Of a stretch of 64,000 nucleotides of DNA, positions 9,084-21,155 are shown piece by piece (the stretch's first letter is position 1; every line of letters starts with the position of its first letter). Both the position numbers and the translations under genes were made by a program. Source of the stretch: Megalobrama amblycephala (Eukaryota > Chordata > Actinopteri > Cypriniformes > Xenocyprididae); contig NC_063045.1 of assembly GCF_018812025.1 (NCBI RefSeq), positions 18,649,046-18,713,045 on the forward strand, given 5' to 3'. A model generated the notes under the pieces. That model did not search any database and was not told the DNA's origin. It worked only from the letters and a program-made list of their open reading frames with translations.

Positions 9084-10211
9084 CTGTATGAGGAGGAGTC
9101 AAGCAAACAGGTAAAATAAAGCGTCAGGCCTAGATGCTCCCCACAGAGCTTCAACTAGGTCAAAACTGCAGTCGCTACCTCCATCTAGGACAGAGTTAGG
9201 CTAGAGGCAGCTGATGACAATGAGCTGCTGTTTAGAGCCAAGCGCCCGCAAGGCGGTTTCAACTGTTTGTTTACCAGAACAAATCCACATTTAGGTCTGC
9301 AACAGCTGGTTCAAACTCAGACTGACAATGAGGGGATAAAAAAGAAGGAATAAAGTCGTAAAACGCTGAGTCAACGGTCATTACTGTTTTCATAATGATA
9401 GCAATAGGTTGCCACGTTCTTGCATCATATCTGTTGTAAAGTCAGACACACTGTCTTACAAGCATGGCATACTGAAATAACCTATTTTATAAGACTTTTT
9501 TTTCACTACAATTTTTATTGGACTCTATTTGACTTAAAGTACCCCTATTATGCTTTGGATATTACCATTCATGTAGTGTGTAATTGAGCTGTTTGTGAAT
9601 ATAATAAGAATATAATATTCTGTACTGCCTGAAATGAGTCATCAGTAATTCCAGTACAAACATTTTTGCATAATGTCCACCTATGTTTTTCATTGGCTGC
9701 CCGTCTACTTTGACCCGCCCTCAAACACTGTTATTGTAGCTGTGTGGAGTTGATCACTGCGTATCAAGCACTGAGGAAGCATCTGGAGCTGTAATTCAGT
9801 TATGGTAATGGGTGTTTCGTTTCTGACACATGCTGTAAGCAGTAGACCAATCACAACAGACTGGGCCATCTGACCAATCAGAGCAGAGCAGGCTCACGGA
9901 AAGGAGGGATTTAGTGAGCCCAAAGCTTTTATAAAGATGTTTCAGACACTGTGAGAAAAGAGGTGATGCTGCAATGTATATTATGAGAAAATTAAAGTCT
10001 TTTTTGACCTTGGATGAATGTAAACCATAGGAGACCTCCAAAACAAAACTAGGAAGCATAATGGGGCACTGTAACAGTATTTTTAATGTATAATAATCAT
10101 TATTATTTGTATAATTATATAAAAATGTGATAAAAGTGTATTCAAATTAGCAAGTCATGGCCTCTGACCCTTACATAAAAGGTTGAGGGTGTTGATGTGG
10201 CGAGGACTCAC
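9084..10211. other. patj intron, half of it one repeat
   Basis: 1.13-kb intron. 9534-10074 is a TTAA-type element; the rest shows no recognised feature. Confidence 0.6.
9534..10074. mobile_element. TTAA-type element with CCCCTATTATGC ends
   Basis: The left end TTAAAGTACCCCTATTATGC (9534-9553) and right end GCATAATGGGGCACTGTAA (10056-10074) are inverted repeats of a common cyprinid element. The interior phrase GTAAGCAGTAGACCAATCAC recurs at 60440, where a fragment of the same family lies. Non-coding. Confidence 0.65.
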
Positions 10212-10319
10212 CTTGATTATAAGCGGTTCAGGTGAGCTTCTGCTCAGAGGGAGGCTTTCGGGTAACAGTGGCTTCTCTGTTGGAACTGGAACTGGAACTG
10301 CTGGAGTATTTTGATGCAT
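10212..10319 (-). CDS. patj: PATJ exon: Pro/Val-rich linker
   Basis: 108 bp, 36 codons, phase 0 at both ends, starting MHQNTPAVPVPVPTEKPLLP and ending PEPLIIK. The PVPVP run comes from a short CCAGTT codon repeat. The acceptor is CTTTCAG/ATG and the donor AAG/GTGAGT, a consensus match. It lies in the PDZ7-PDZ8 linker. The Met at its start is not an initiation codon, because the upstream frame continues through the splice junction. Confidence 0.82.
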
Positions 10320-10920
10320 CTGAAAGAAGAGCTCTGTAATTAGTTGAACTCCTATAATTCTAATTTTTAGTATTTAACTAACAAATAAAAAATATAAGAC
10401 ATTATCATATATGAATATTAATATAACAATATAAATATATTAATATTAAATGTGATCTCTATATTTATTTTTAATATTAAATTCAATAATTTAATAATGT
10501 ATTAATTTATAATGTTTTTAAAATTCTTTTTTTTAAATCATGATGCAAAAATGTGGCACATATTCAATGTTATTTGGATCATGATTTTGGAAAAATGAGT
10601 TTTAATGGTGGTCAACAAAACTTGTTGCTTGACATGGTGAGGACAAAAACAGACTTGCAGAGAAGAAGATAATCTTCAAATACTGAAACTAACAATGTCA
10701 AATGTTTTAGATCTTGCCTACATCAAGGACATCCAATAATCTAAAATTGTGAGATGAGTCAAAAGAACTTCAAAGCCATTTTATAACTATTTACAGAACT
10801 GTCTGCAGGTTTTAGAGACACTGAATATCTAAATAAATGAGAAAATCAGTTCTGTTCCATTAAGGAAGAAGCCTAAGCAAAAGACATGTTTAACAGGTGA
10901 CTATTTATAATGTATCGTAC
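10320..10920. other. patj intron
   Basis: 601-bp AT-rich intron. No repeat or RNA feature was recognised. Confidence 0.55.
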
Positions 10921-10993
10921 CTCACTGGAGTAGAATGAGGAAGGCTGGGAAGGAAAAGGAGCGACAGCCATTTGATTGAGAGCATCTTCATTC
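10921..10993 (-). CDS. patj: PATJ exon: linker directly after PDZ7
   Basis: 73 bp: one base completes Arg, then 24 codons reading NEDALNQMAVAPFPSQPSSF and then YSSE. The NEDA-NQMAV-PFP phrase follows PDZ7 in vertebrate PATJ and MUPP1 proteins, which anchors this exon well. The acceptor is TTAATAG/G, pyrimidine-poor, and the donor GAG/GTACGA. It ends in phase 0. Confidence 0.92.
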
Positions 10994-11037
10994 CTATTAA
11001 CAGACAATAAAAAAAATGTAATTTTTCTATTTTTATA

Positions 11038-11790
11038 TACAGTACCCATCAAATTTTGGAAACATTACAATTTTTAAATGTTATTAAAAGAAGTTTCATC
11101 TGCTCACTAAGACTACATTTATTAGTAAAAACAGTAATACTGTGAATTATTATTATAATTTAAAATAACTGTTTTCTATTTGAATATATTTTAAAATGTA
11201 ATTTATTCCTGTGATGCAAAGCTGAATTTTCAGCATCATTACTCCAGTCTTCAGTGTCACATGATCCTTCAGAAATCATTCTAATATGCTGATTTGATGA
11301 TCAACAAATATTTCTTCTTATTATCATCAATGTTAAAAAAACAGTTTTTGCTGCTTAATATTTTTGTGAAAATGGTAAGATTCAAGCATTTGTGGTAAGA
11401 TTGAAAAAAAAAAGAGAGAAATTTATACTTTTATTCATCAAGGATACATTAAAGTGACAGTGAAGACATTTATAATATTACAAAAGATTTCTATTTATTA
11501 AATGCTTTAATAAATTTAATAGATGCAAATAAATGTTGTTCATTGAACTTTCTATTTACAGAATCATGAAAACTGTGACCATTTCCACAAAAATACTAAG
11601 CAGCACAACTGTTTTCAACATTGATAATAATAACAATGTCCCTTGAGCAGCAAATCATTATATTAGAATGATTTCTGAAGGATCATGTGACACTGAAGAC
11701 TGGAGTAATGATGCTGAAAATTCAGCTTTGCATCATGAATAAATTACATTTTATAATACATTCAAATATAATATATATATTTTTTTTTTT
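11038..11790. mobile_element. Palindromic Tc1-type foldback element
   Basis: The left half (11040-11350) and right half (11360-11790) are inverted, diverged copies of one sequence. The most conserved block contains ATTTCTGAAGGATCATGTGA near 11670 and its complement near 11270, plus CAGCATCATTACTCCAGTC. I know this palindromic repeat from cyprinid genomes. Non-coding; it would form a long imperfect hairpin. Confidence 0.75.
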
Positions 11791-13154
11791 ATGGCAGAAC
11801 ATCTCATTAGTGATCAAATTTCAAAGAGAAAAATCTTTCGTCCAAGAAAAATGAATCCCATCCTGTCGACGACGCCAAAATCGGTAGCCCTTGCTCTCTA
11901 CTTTTCATGTTCCCACATGTCTCTTGGCAGTTTTCTCCACTCAGATCGATAAGGATTGATGGGACAGATGAATTGAGATGTTGCACTATAAATCCTCTGA
12001 GCCTCTTCCTCAAGATCTTGGGTTGACGAGAAATATAACTCGCTACATCCCTCCTTCTGTTCACCTTGGCGTTATTGTCTTTGCACACTAAACGACCCGT
12101 TTCCAATTATTGTGCTTTTGTCAAGTAAGTTCGACACCAATGATCAGAATTGATGAAACAATCAATTCTTTGCTTGTTTTCAAGGAAGAGGAGAAGGGAG
12201 ATCAAAAACACCAAATTTGAACGAACTAGGGTCATGGAAGCTAGTCCTGATTTCATTCAGCTCCAAAATTCCTTTGCTAAACAGCTTGATAACCATCAAC
12301 AATGACACTGTGACATTTTACCATTCACATCACAGGTGGACACGTTTCAGTTTTGACCACTGCCCAGTTATGTTGCCACGGCAACGTGTTTTTGTCCATG
12401 ACATTCTATCATGTATTGACAAATGACATTTGACACAATACAAATCATTTACAATGGCTTTCAAACCAGTCTGAATGACAAAAAAGATACCAAGTCTCAC
12501 CGACTAGACTGATGGCAATGCAAACTGTGCGTCTGTTAAAGTCAATCTATTAATATTCAGTAGCACGTCAACATTTGTTTTGATAGCCGTAAATTGAGCT
12601 GTCACATTCCACTGACTGATAATGAGCAGTAGATAGCAAGGATATATTAGTGTCTTTACACAGCCATTATCAGCAAAACCTGACAAAATAACCAGACAAA
12701 TAAAGGTCAAGCTAACAAATACTCATATGAAAACACAAGATATGGACAGAAACAGATGGTAAGTCTCTGATTATGTCTGTAATGACAGAATCTGCTTTCT
12801 TTCATGATGGACTGAAGGGCTGTGTTGTTTTTACACTGTATTGCATTTCAAAATACCTCTATGCTATCAACGTTATATAGTGATATGCTATAGCAGTTAC
12901 AGTCTATTACACCATATCATTCCTCGCTCTCTGGATGGGACGACAGGACAACTCCAGAAATACTGCTATCAAAATGCCATCAAGTATCACATCAAATGTA
13001 TCAATGTCACATATCTTTGCTCCTGTAAGGTTTGCCAATACACAGAAACAAGCATGCATTTGATTCGGTTCTTAGGAATCATGACTCCACTCTTCAAAGT
13101 GACAAGAAGTATAAGTAACTATTTGAAGTACATTTTTCACATTCTTAAAATAAA

Positions 13155-14361
13155 TTAAAGGTGCCCTAGATTATGTTTTTAAAAGATGTAATATAAGTCT
13201 AAGGTGTCCCCTGAATGTGTCTGTGAAGTTTCAGATCAAAATACCCCATAGATTTTTTTTTCATCAATTTTTTTAACTGCCTATTTTGGGGCATCATTAT
13301 AAACGCGCCGATTTTATGCTGCGGCCCCTTTAAATCCCGTGGTCCACGCCCACAGAGCTCGCGCCTGCCTTGAACAGTGCCTTAAAGTTTACACAGCTAA
13401 TATAACCCTCAAAATGGATTTTTACAAAGTGTTCGTCATGCATGCGTCGGATTATGTGAGTATTGTATACTGTTATATTGTTTACTTCTGATTCTGAATG
13501 AGTTTGATAGTGCTCCGTGGCTAACGGCTAATGCTACTCTGTTAAGCCGCGCACACACTTAACGACTGTAAGGCCGATTATGAATGTAAATTGATACTTA
13601 TGACTGATCGCGCTCAAACGCGTCCAGTCGGAGCCAGTTGCGTTCAGTCTGCGATTACAGTCGGTGTTCAGATTCCATGTGTGAGTATATAAATCAGCTC
13701 CCGTCGAAGGAAACAATCGGTATGTGTGTTCAGTTCAGTCTTAGAATGTTTCAGCTAATCGTTAGGTGTGTCCCCGGCTTTAGAGAGATTTATAAAGAAT
13801 GCAGTTGTGTTTATGAATTATACAGACTGCAAGTGTTTAAAAATGAAAATAGCGACGGCTCTCTTGTCTCTGTGAATACAGTAATAACCGATGGTAACTT
13901 TAACCACATTTAACAGTACATTAGCAACATGCTAACAAAACATTTAGAAAGACAGTTTACAAATATCACTAAAAATATCATGTTATCATGGATCATGTCA
14001 GTTATTATTGCTCCATCTGCCATTTTTCGCTGTTGTTCTTGCTTGCTTACCTAGTCTGATGATTTGGTTGTGCACAGATCCAGACGTTAATACTGGCTGC
14101 CCTTGTTAATGCCTTTTATAATGTTGGAAACGTGGGCTGGCATATGCAAATATTGGGGGCGTACACCCCAACTGTTAGGTAACAGTCTGTGTTATCTTGA
14201 GATTCGCCTGTTCTTCGGAGGTCTTTTAAACAAATGAGATTTATATAAAAAGGAGGAAACAATGGAGTTTGAGACTCACTGTATGTCATTTCCATGTACT
14301 GAACTCTTGTTATTTAACTATGCCAAGATAAATTCAATTTTTCATTCGAGGGCACCTTTAA
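13155..14361 (+). mobile_element. TTAA-flanked element, AGGTGCCCTAGA family, copy 1
   Basis: TTAA at 13155-13158 and 14358-14361 encloses AGGTGCCCTAGATTATG at the left and the complement of AGGTGCCCTCGAATG at the right. Long blocks match the elements at 37472, 49478 and 54449. It has no long reading frame. It carries an extra 235-bp MITE at 13545-13779 that the 49478 copy lacks. The TTAA target suggests piggyBac-type mobilisation (inference). Confidence 0.75.
13545..13779. mobile_element. Harbinger-type MITE nested in the TTAA element
   Basis: Inverted ends AGCCGCGCACACACTTAACG and the complement of AGCCGGGGACACACCTAACG are flanked on both sides by TTA (13542-13544 and 13780-13782), a TWA duplication typical of PIF/Harbinger. 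It is absent from the sister copy at 49478. A half copy of the same MITE lies at 38457-38536. Confidence 0.65.
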
Positions 14362-15861
14362 AATAGGTTTTGTCTTACTGACATAGACGAGTACAGACAA
14401 AGACTATAGAATAACACTAGGCGTGTCACTCGTATCGTTTTGAATGGGAGAAAGTGTAACGCGCAATATGGCGGAACAAGTCCCGCCTTCTAAATAAGAG
14501 CCAATCGCCGACTGGTAAAGTCATCGCGTCACTTCAGCGGCCGTTAGAATCACCGGTTTCTATAGAAACAGTCAGACGCGCGCCTCCGAAGAGATGCGCA
14601 TTTAGGTCTGCACATGCGCATTAGCTTGATCCAGCCTGAAAAATACAGTTTTTTTTGTCATGATTCGAGCGTTTAGAAACACAATTTATGAGCCGGTTGT
14701 TGTTAGATTTCATTGGTGGTTTCAAATATGAAATTTAATCGTAAGGTTGGAGAACAGTTTTGGAGAATTTGATGTTTCCCCATTCAAAGAGATTGCATGA
14801 TGCCCAGGATGCCCGAGAGGCGTTTCAAATATGGCCGCAGAGTGAAATGACTTGTCTTAAAGGGACTTTGGTACAGATAACATAATAAATAATATGATAA
14901 AATAATCTTATCCAACTGTATCAGGTTGCGGATCTTGTAAACTTTGTCGTTGCCATTGGTAGTTACATCATGTTATTGTGCCTTAACAAAATTACCAAAC
15001 TAGACAACAAAACCAAACAAAAAATAAAATGACCAAACCAAACAAACTCAACACAAAAACAATATCGAACTCTTACAACATTTATTTTCAATGCAGGAAC
15101 ATGCTAGTGAACTGCGACAAAGCTAAAAAAGAGAAAATTGGGGAGAATGGCAACTAGTTTCAGTACTTTAAATATTGACTTTCCCATATATATTCATATA
15201 AATTTAACTTGAAATCTTAATGTGAAAAGTGTTGTCTCCAACATGTCCATGCTATTTGTCAACAGCCAATGCACAGACATAATTGCATCAACATCTTTCC
15301 ACACAGAGAAATGGATTTCACACGCATGTTCATTACAGATGTGAAAGTTTATTCAAAATACTGGCACTGAGTCAGATCGCTTCAATTCTACACAGACTGC
15401 TACTGCCTCCTTTAAAAGCCTGCTTTATGATCCTAATTATCCACGGTGCCTTGGGTTTTCAGCCTGATCAAGGAGTTTGGTCAGAAAAAAGCAATCTACT
15501 CGTCGATTTCAGATGATAAATCTTGTGGCGAGTGGGATTGCTTGGTTTGAGTAATTTTGAGGAGGAAAGAATGTCAGTTTCTGCAAACATGTTTCAAGTT
15601 CGAGACAGTGACAATAACGCACTACATTTTGTGCTCGTTATAAATTTTAGATGTCAATAAATGAATCATTGATTACCATATTATAATCATACATTTCAAT
15701 ATTCCAGAGGTAAAAACTAACAAATTAACTAAACATAAATTCATAATCTCATTATTTTTAAGGATATTATACCAAAGCTGAAATGAGAGTCATTTTTACA
15801 AATGAACAGATGGTAGTGTGAAAAAACAGCAGGCTGAGGGTTGTCTCTGAGGGTCTCTTAC

Positions 15862-15953
15862 CTGACCAGGACGAGTTTGACCTTTGATGCAGCGCTTTTT
15901 ATTATGGCCGACGCATTCTGGTGGCTCCGGCCGTACAACACCTGGTTGTTTAT
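15862..15953 (-). CDS. patj: PATJ exon: end of PDZ7
   Basis: 92 bp, 30 codons plus two bases, starting [20 protein letters not shown] and ending KVKLVLV with a split Arg codon. It supplies the last part of PDZ7, including helix alpha-B with the class I His (RSHQNASAI) and the final beta strand. The donor is CAG/GTAAGA. The acceptor CATCAG has as its pyrimidine tract an uninterrupted run of 33 T (15967-15999 on this strand), 14 bases upstream of the exon. Frame and phase agree with both neighbours. Confidence 0.96.
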
Positions 15954-15965
15954 CTGATGGAAGCA

Positions 15966-15966
<1 letters not shown>

Positions 15967-15999
<33 letters not shown>
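15967..15999. repeat. Poly(A)33, poly(U) in the patj pre-mRNA
   Basis: Thirty-three A in a row on the plus strand. In the minus-strand transcript this is a U33 tract ending 14 bases before the exon 15862-15953, so it serves as that acceptor's polypyrimidine tract. Its length is likely to vary between individuals. Confidence 0.85.
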
Positions 16000-16002
<3 letters not shown>

Positions 16003-16055
16003 GACAAAGCCATGATTTGTCATTGAAAACAGTAAAATTATGTTTATATTGTAAT

Positions 16056-16345
16056 CATTTCATGACCAATTTATACACAGTATTCTAGGTAAAATCAAAA
16101 AGGTTCACATCCATTTTCCTCAAAGGAAATGGAGGAAAAAGTATGTGATGGTAGTAATACCACGGTACTTGGTTTCTTTAGCAACAGTTTCTTTAGCAAT
16201 GTTTGTAAGTTTTATCACATTTCATGACCAATTTATATGCAGTAACCTAGGTAAATGAAAGGGTTCACATGCCTTTTCTTCCAAGGAAAATCACCATGGA
16301 ACTTTTTTATGAGAGTTTCTTTAGCAAGATCTGTAAGTTCGACAG
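16056..16345. repeat. Two-copy tandem duplication, period about 162 bp
   Basis: CATTTCATGACCAATTTATA begins at 16056 and again at 16218. The following GTTCACAT-CC-TTTTC-TC-AAGGAAA blocks and the later GTTTCTTTAGCAA-TGTAAGTT blocks also recur. The copies have diverged by indels and substitutions. Not associated with a transposon I know. Confidence 0.7.
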
Positions 16346-16465
16346 CACACATTGTGAACTGGATACAACTAACTGCATCTGAGTTTGTGAACACGTATTT
16401 GAGAGTGGTTGACTTGTGTCTCCAATCACCTGTGACAGAATCATTAGCTGAAGCACTAGTGGATC

Positions 16466-16714
16466 GTGACTAATGCCGTAGCACGTTCACGTCTAATGGA
16501 GATAGATATTAGACAAAGGTCAGCGAGCAACAGCTCTGAGCCTCAAATTCCACAGCAAAATACGGCATTCGTATGTGTCGACCAAATTGCTAAATCGATA
16601 GGTAATTCCGAGGAGGAAACGAATGTGGAAACCAAAATGCCACCTGGACAGGAAACGATTGGAGAATTTATTGTGGGACGCCGCAATATGGAGGACCAGC
16701 GGTTCATTCAGAAA
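16466..16714 (+). other. Unrecognised open frame, possibly transposon-derived
   Basis: An 83-codon frame with mixed, protein-like composition (for example EPQIPQQNTAFVCVDQIAKS and the acidic SEEETNVETKMPPGQ) follows a second frame at 16255-16470. It lies in an intron, antisense to patj. I do not recognise a domain. It may be the remains of a transposon protein or chance. Confidence 0.2.
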
Positions 16715-18734
16715 TGAACTGCGAATGGCTTTCTGAATTACAGATATTATAGTTAAGTGAAACTAAAACCAAAACCATAAAAACACATTTTTGTTGATTG
16801 AAATAAAATAAACATTAACTGAAATAAAATATAGAAATAAAATATAAAATATATTTCAGTGATACTAAATTGAATGTAGTTTGAAGTAGCAAACAGGATT
16901 CTGATTGGCAATTAGTGTAGTTTTTAAATAATATTTTTTCTTGTTAAGGTTGAATTACCCATAATAATACTATAATACACAAAACATGTGGGCTATTTCC
17001 AGAAATATTAGATGATATTATTAATCATATGCAAAAAAAATATTTTTATCAATTTATTTTTCATAAATAAATATAATTAATGTAATTATTAATTGATTTT
17101 TAATTTTATAGTCAAATACACATTACAAAATGTTCTATATATTATACATATAATAAATTGATTAAATATTAAAATGTAGATTTGCTTTTTTTTTTTTTAA
17201 ATGTTCAATAAATTGAGAAATAAAATTTATTCTTCATATCAGGAAATAAACAGCCATAATTTGTTAAAACTATTGGTTTAAAATATTTATTTTAATATTT
17301 TTCAAAAAATGTTTCTTGTCATTTAAATTCCAAATTCAACTTCCTGTGGGGTGTGGCCAATTCAAATCTAATTTAAAATCATGAATAAAAACATTAAAAT
17401 TGTGAAATTGTGTGTATATAAACATAAAAGTGAACTGACGTTATCAGTCTTGTACATTGCCGTTTCAACTTTTGCAAAGAAATGTGTCTTGTGGTGAGAT
17501 TCTGAGGTTTGAAGGAGCTGAGGCAACACATAGAGAGATAAAGCGAGCAGGAGAGAGAGGGAGGCAGAGAAAGTGATAAGCAAGAGCAGACAGAGATAGC
17601 GAAACTGAGGGCAGGTGGCTTCATTTGAAATTCATCCGGCCATCTGAGGCAAAACCTTACACTTCTCGTTTGCACATTAATGGCTCAGGCACAGGTATAA
17701 ACAGATAGGGAAAGAGATAGAGGAACCAGATGAAACCAGAACAAGAACAGCGAGCCTGGCCACCATGTCTCTCAAGTTTCAAAGTGATTTTGCCTGTATG
17801 AGATTGACCCAGATGACCCATGCTTCATTCAATATTAGATGAGAATGAGAATGAAACTGATGGAAACCACCATTTTCCCCTTGGATTACAAGGAGCTCAA
17901 CAGGAAAAGGCTTTTTCCTAGAAAAATAAAAAAAAATGAAAGAGAGAGGGATAGATAGTTTCTAAATCTTGGGCCCAGACCCATAATTCCTCACTGGGAC
18001 CTCACCATACGTTAGAGTCACTTTGTTTTAAAAATTGGTAGGGACAGTTGGTTTTAATATATGTGACCCGTGCTGGCAAAATGAGTCGGAATGCGCACGG
18101 GCTAATTTCGAGCTACAGGCAAAACAAGTGAAAAATTTAACTTTTGGTTGAAATTGAGTATCTCACAAAAATGAGTTTGTTAAGGCCTCGTCTAGCGATC
18201 CCAATGCTCCAAATAGCAATTAAACATCTAAAATTATCTTTATTTGAAGGTTTTCTGAGAGGAGTACCTTTCCTTTGTCCATGAAAAATGCAGTTTTTCT
18301 CTGCTCACTTCTGGACGACTGGTGCTTCCCTCAGCACAAGTTTGGTATTGTTGTAAAGCGCGGCATTCCAACTTTGTGAATATTCACAGCGAATTCTTCA
18401 ATGAAATGTGATTTTCAAACTCATGCTGATGTAAACAAATCGATCTTACTCTTGCTGACTGACAGATCTGAAGCACGCGCACAAAGAAAGTTGGAGTGTA
18501 AAATTCATTTTAAAACTTTAAAACTGGTTTGAACAAGGCTACTATACTGTATATGTGTGATTTATGCTAAAGGGACAAGGCTTTGAATGGTGAGACATTT
18601 GTTTTTGTAGTCAGGCTCTCAAAAATGATATAAATTTAGATTTATCTGCCAATTTATCGGTTATCGTCTTTCAAATAAGAAGAATTATCGGTTATTGGTA
18701 TCAGCCAAAATTTTCATATGGTTTCATCCCTTAT

Positions 18735-19505
18735 TATGGCTGAGAAAATAAATCGCTGCATCGCGAATCGAGAAATGATTCTTGATCAATTCTGAGATTT
18801 TCCAAATACATCGCAATTCTTTCTTGAATCGATTCAGAGTTTAGTTTTTAACAGCAGATGGAAATGCTTTAGAAACAGCCGTACTCCGCTTGCTTCCAAT
18901 TCCTTACACACACAACTTGAACCTTCTATAAAATAATCATTCATAAAGTTCGAAAAGGTTGAAGCAAATTACAAGGGTGTTTGCAGTGGGCTGTTTACAT
19001 TAATCTCACATCATAAAAGCATTCTGAGGTGCAAGTACATTCTCAGACTCAGCCTAAGGCTGGGCGATATATCACATGCGATTGTCACACGCATTTCGTC
19101 AGTAAAGCCGGTTCCCTGATTACCGCGAAATCGCCATCACATGCTTTCAAATGGAGCGCCATTTAATAGACAGAGCCGTAGATCACTGACAAGCTACGCA
19201 ATATCACGTTCATTATCGCAGATGAATCGCCTTCGATAATGAACGCGATATTGCGTGGCTTGTCAGTGAACTACAGTTCTGTCTATTAAATGCCGCTCCA
19301 TTTGAAAGCAGGTGATGGCGATTTAGCGGTAATCAGGGAACCAGCTTGACAATCGCATGCGATATATCGCCCAGCCCTAACTCAGCCAAACGCATGAGCC
19401 CTTTTCTTTGTGAGCATTTGAGTGTGCCTAGAGCACCATCTGCTGTTAAAAACTAAGCTCAGAATCGATCTACGAATCGAGAAGCATCGATTTATTGTTG
19501 CAGCC
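18735..19505. mobile_element. Foldback element carrying a nested MITE
   Basis: Left arm phrases CGAATCGAGAA, CGATTCAGAG and TTAGTTTTTAACAGCAGATGG (18760-18860) return inverted at 19435-19490. The two arms enclose a separate MITE at 19058-19377. No coding capacity. Confidence 0.65.
19058..19377. mobile_element. Hairpin MITE with GGCTGGGCGATATATC ends
   Basis: Flanked by TAA on both sides (19055-19057 and 19378-19380), a Harbinger-type duplication. The two halves are nearly full-length inverted copies, with ATATCACGTTCATTATCG facing CGATAATGAACGCGATAT across the centre near 19222. The transcript would fold into a stem of roughly 150 bp. Confidence 0.75.
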
Positions 19506-19613
19506 ATAATCTTAGGCCACCATTAGATGTTGTTTTAGCAATGGTATAATGACCATATATAATTATTTCTCTGTCTCTTTATTAGAATATAACTAGAAAA
19601 TACAGGAAATTTG

Positions 19614-20783
19614 TAGGGATGTCCAGATCCGATCACGTGATCGGAAATCGGGCCCGATTACGTGGTTTCAGACTCGATCGGAATCGGACGTTACCTCCCG
19701 ATCAGGACTCGGATATATATGTATTATGGGTGCAACGGTTCTCAGTAAAAAATCGAACCCTACGGTTCTCCACTTACGGTTAAGTACGCACTTGCACCGC
19801 GGTCCATCTCGAATGACGACGCATCTATTGGTTAATATGGTTTGTTTAAATAAGCAACGTGGAAAACAGACAGACAGAGTTCAAATAATGTATGTTTCAG
19901 TCGATGGATGCGCAAAACGTTACAACAACGATAATCAGAAAGCGTGGACAAAACAGTCACTCTTTGTAAACTGTTAACTGCGAGTGCCGTATGCTCTAAT
20001 GTCCAGTCATTTACGCCGTCATCACCCTGGTGTTGATAGCGCGCGAGCGCAGGTGAGACCTGAACAGCACACGTTGCTGTCTGTGTTTAAACTAACTCAT
20101 TTAAGCCTTGCTGATTTAAACCTTCAAGAACAAGTCGCGAAAGAGAACTCGCACGCGCTGTGAGAAGATTTGTGTGCGCTCATCCGAAGCGCGCACACGC
20201 TTATTTCAGTCAGCGCGCAAATACTGAGTTCTCTTTCAAGTCTTGCGCTTCAGCGGACAAATTCATACAAAAATTATGTCAACATGCCTGTCTTAGCGAG
20301 TATCCTAGCAAACATAGTCGGTTATGTCTTAAGTGAACGTATATTAGTCGAGAAAGACAGCGCATGTGTAACAGTATATGTACTGGATCGTGCATGTCTT
20401 CTAGGGGAAAAAAAAACTATTCCTGCTGCCTGTTTTTAATGTTAAATCAAACAACAAATAACAAAGAAATCACTCACTGCTCTTGACTGAATAGTTTTTG
20501 TAACTTCAATAATGATTAATCTTTATTTATTTTATACAGTAAAGATAATATGCAGTGATATTTTATATTTGATTACTTTATCCATTTTCTGTACGTGAAA
20601 ACGATTGTTAGATTCCTGAAAAACCTGAAAAGCACTGTTCCTGGATCTGTTTTTTTCGCTCTTCTTTATTCTTTTTCATGTATTATAGAAGTATCGGATC
20701 GGGACTCGGTATCGGTAGATACTCAAAATCAAATGACTCGGACTCGGACTCGAGGGCAAAAAAACGTGATCGGGACATCCCTA
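19614..20783. mobile_element. hAT-type element with perfect 8-bp target duplication
   Basis: GAAATTTG occurs immediately left (19606-19613) and right (20784-20791) of the element. Its ends are inverted, TAGGGATGTCC and GGGACATCCCTA. An 8-bp duplication is the hAT hallmark. Sub-terminal sequence is rich in GATCGG/CTCGGA words. The interior contains short protein-like frames but no transposase I can identify. Confidence 0.82.
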
Positions 20784-21116
20784 GAAATTTGTACGTAGTA
20801 CTAAACAGAAAAAAAGTAAACGGTATTTAGTGATCTCCCCTTACACGAGAGCAATAGCGGGAACCGGCTCTCCTAAACCTAAATGGAATGAAAAAGGACT
20901 GGAAGGCCAAGAAAACTTTCAAAATCTGATGAGAAGTTTCTCAGAGTTTCTTCTTTGTCCAAGTCCAGGTGGTCACACTAAATACTGATTTTTATTTATT
21001 TATTTTTTACTTTTTTTTGTACATATTTCCTGTATTTTCTGGTTGTATCTTAATAAAGAGACAGAAAATATAGAAATATAGAAGGTCATTAAAACATTTA
21101 TAAAACAGAAAAGCTG

Positions 21117-21155
21117 GTAGTGCCCTAAGACTTTTGCACAGTACTGTATATATAG
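21117..21155. mobile_element. Right end of a Tc1-type palindromic element
   Basis: TAGTGCCCTAAGACTTTTGC followed by ACAGTACTGTATATATA is the end of a common fish element. Inner sequence at 21021-21068 (TTTCCTGTATTTTCTGGTTG and onward) recurs inverted at 19571-19610, just left of the hAT-type element, so the hAT element split this older palindrome. Its far left end is lost near 19510. Confidence 0.55.

Larger units (their letters stand above)
10994..15861. other. patj intron with several transposons
   Basis: 4.87-kb intron. It holds the foldback element 11038-11790 and the TTAA-flanked element 13155-14361 with its nested MITE. 14375-14880 (CACTAGGCGTGTCACTCG and onward, CpG-rich) is probably another old fish repeat, though I cannot place its ends. 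11791-13154 and 14881-15861 show nothing I recognise; the small open frames there are not gene-like. Confidence 0.55.
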
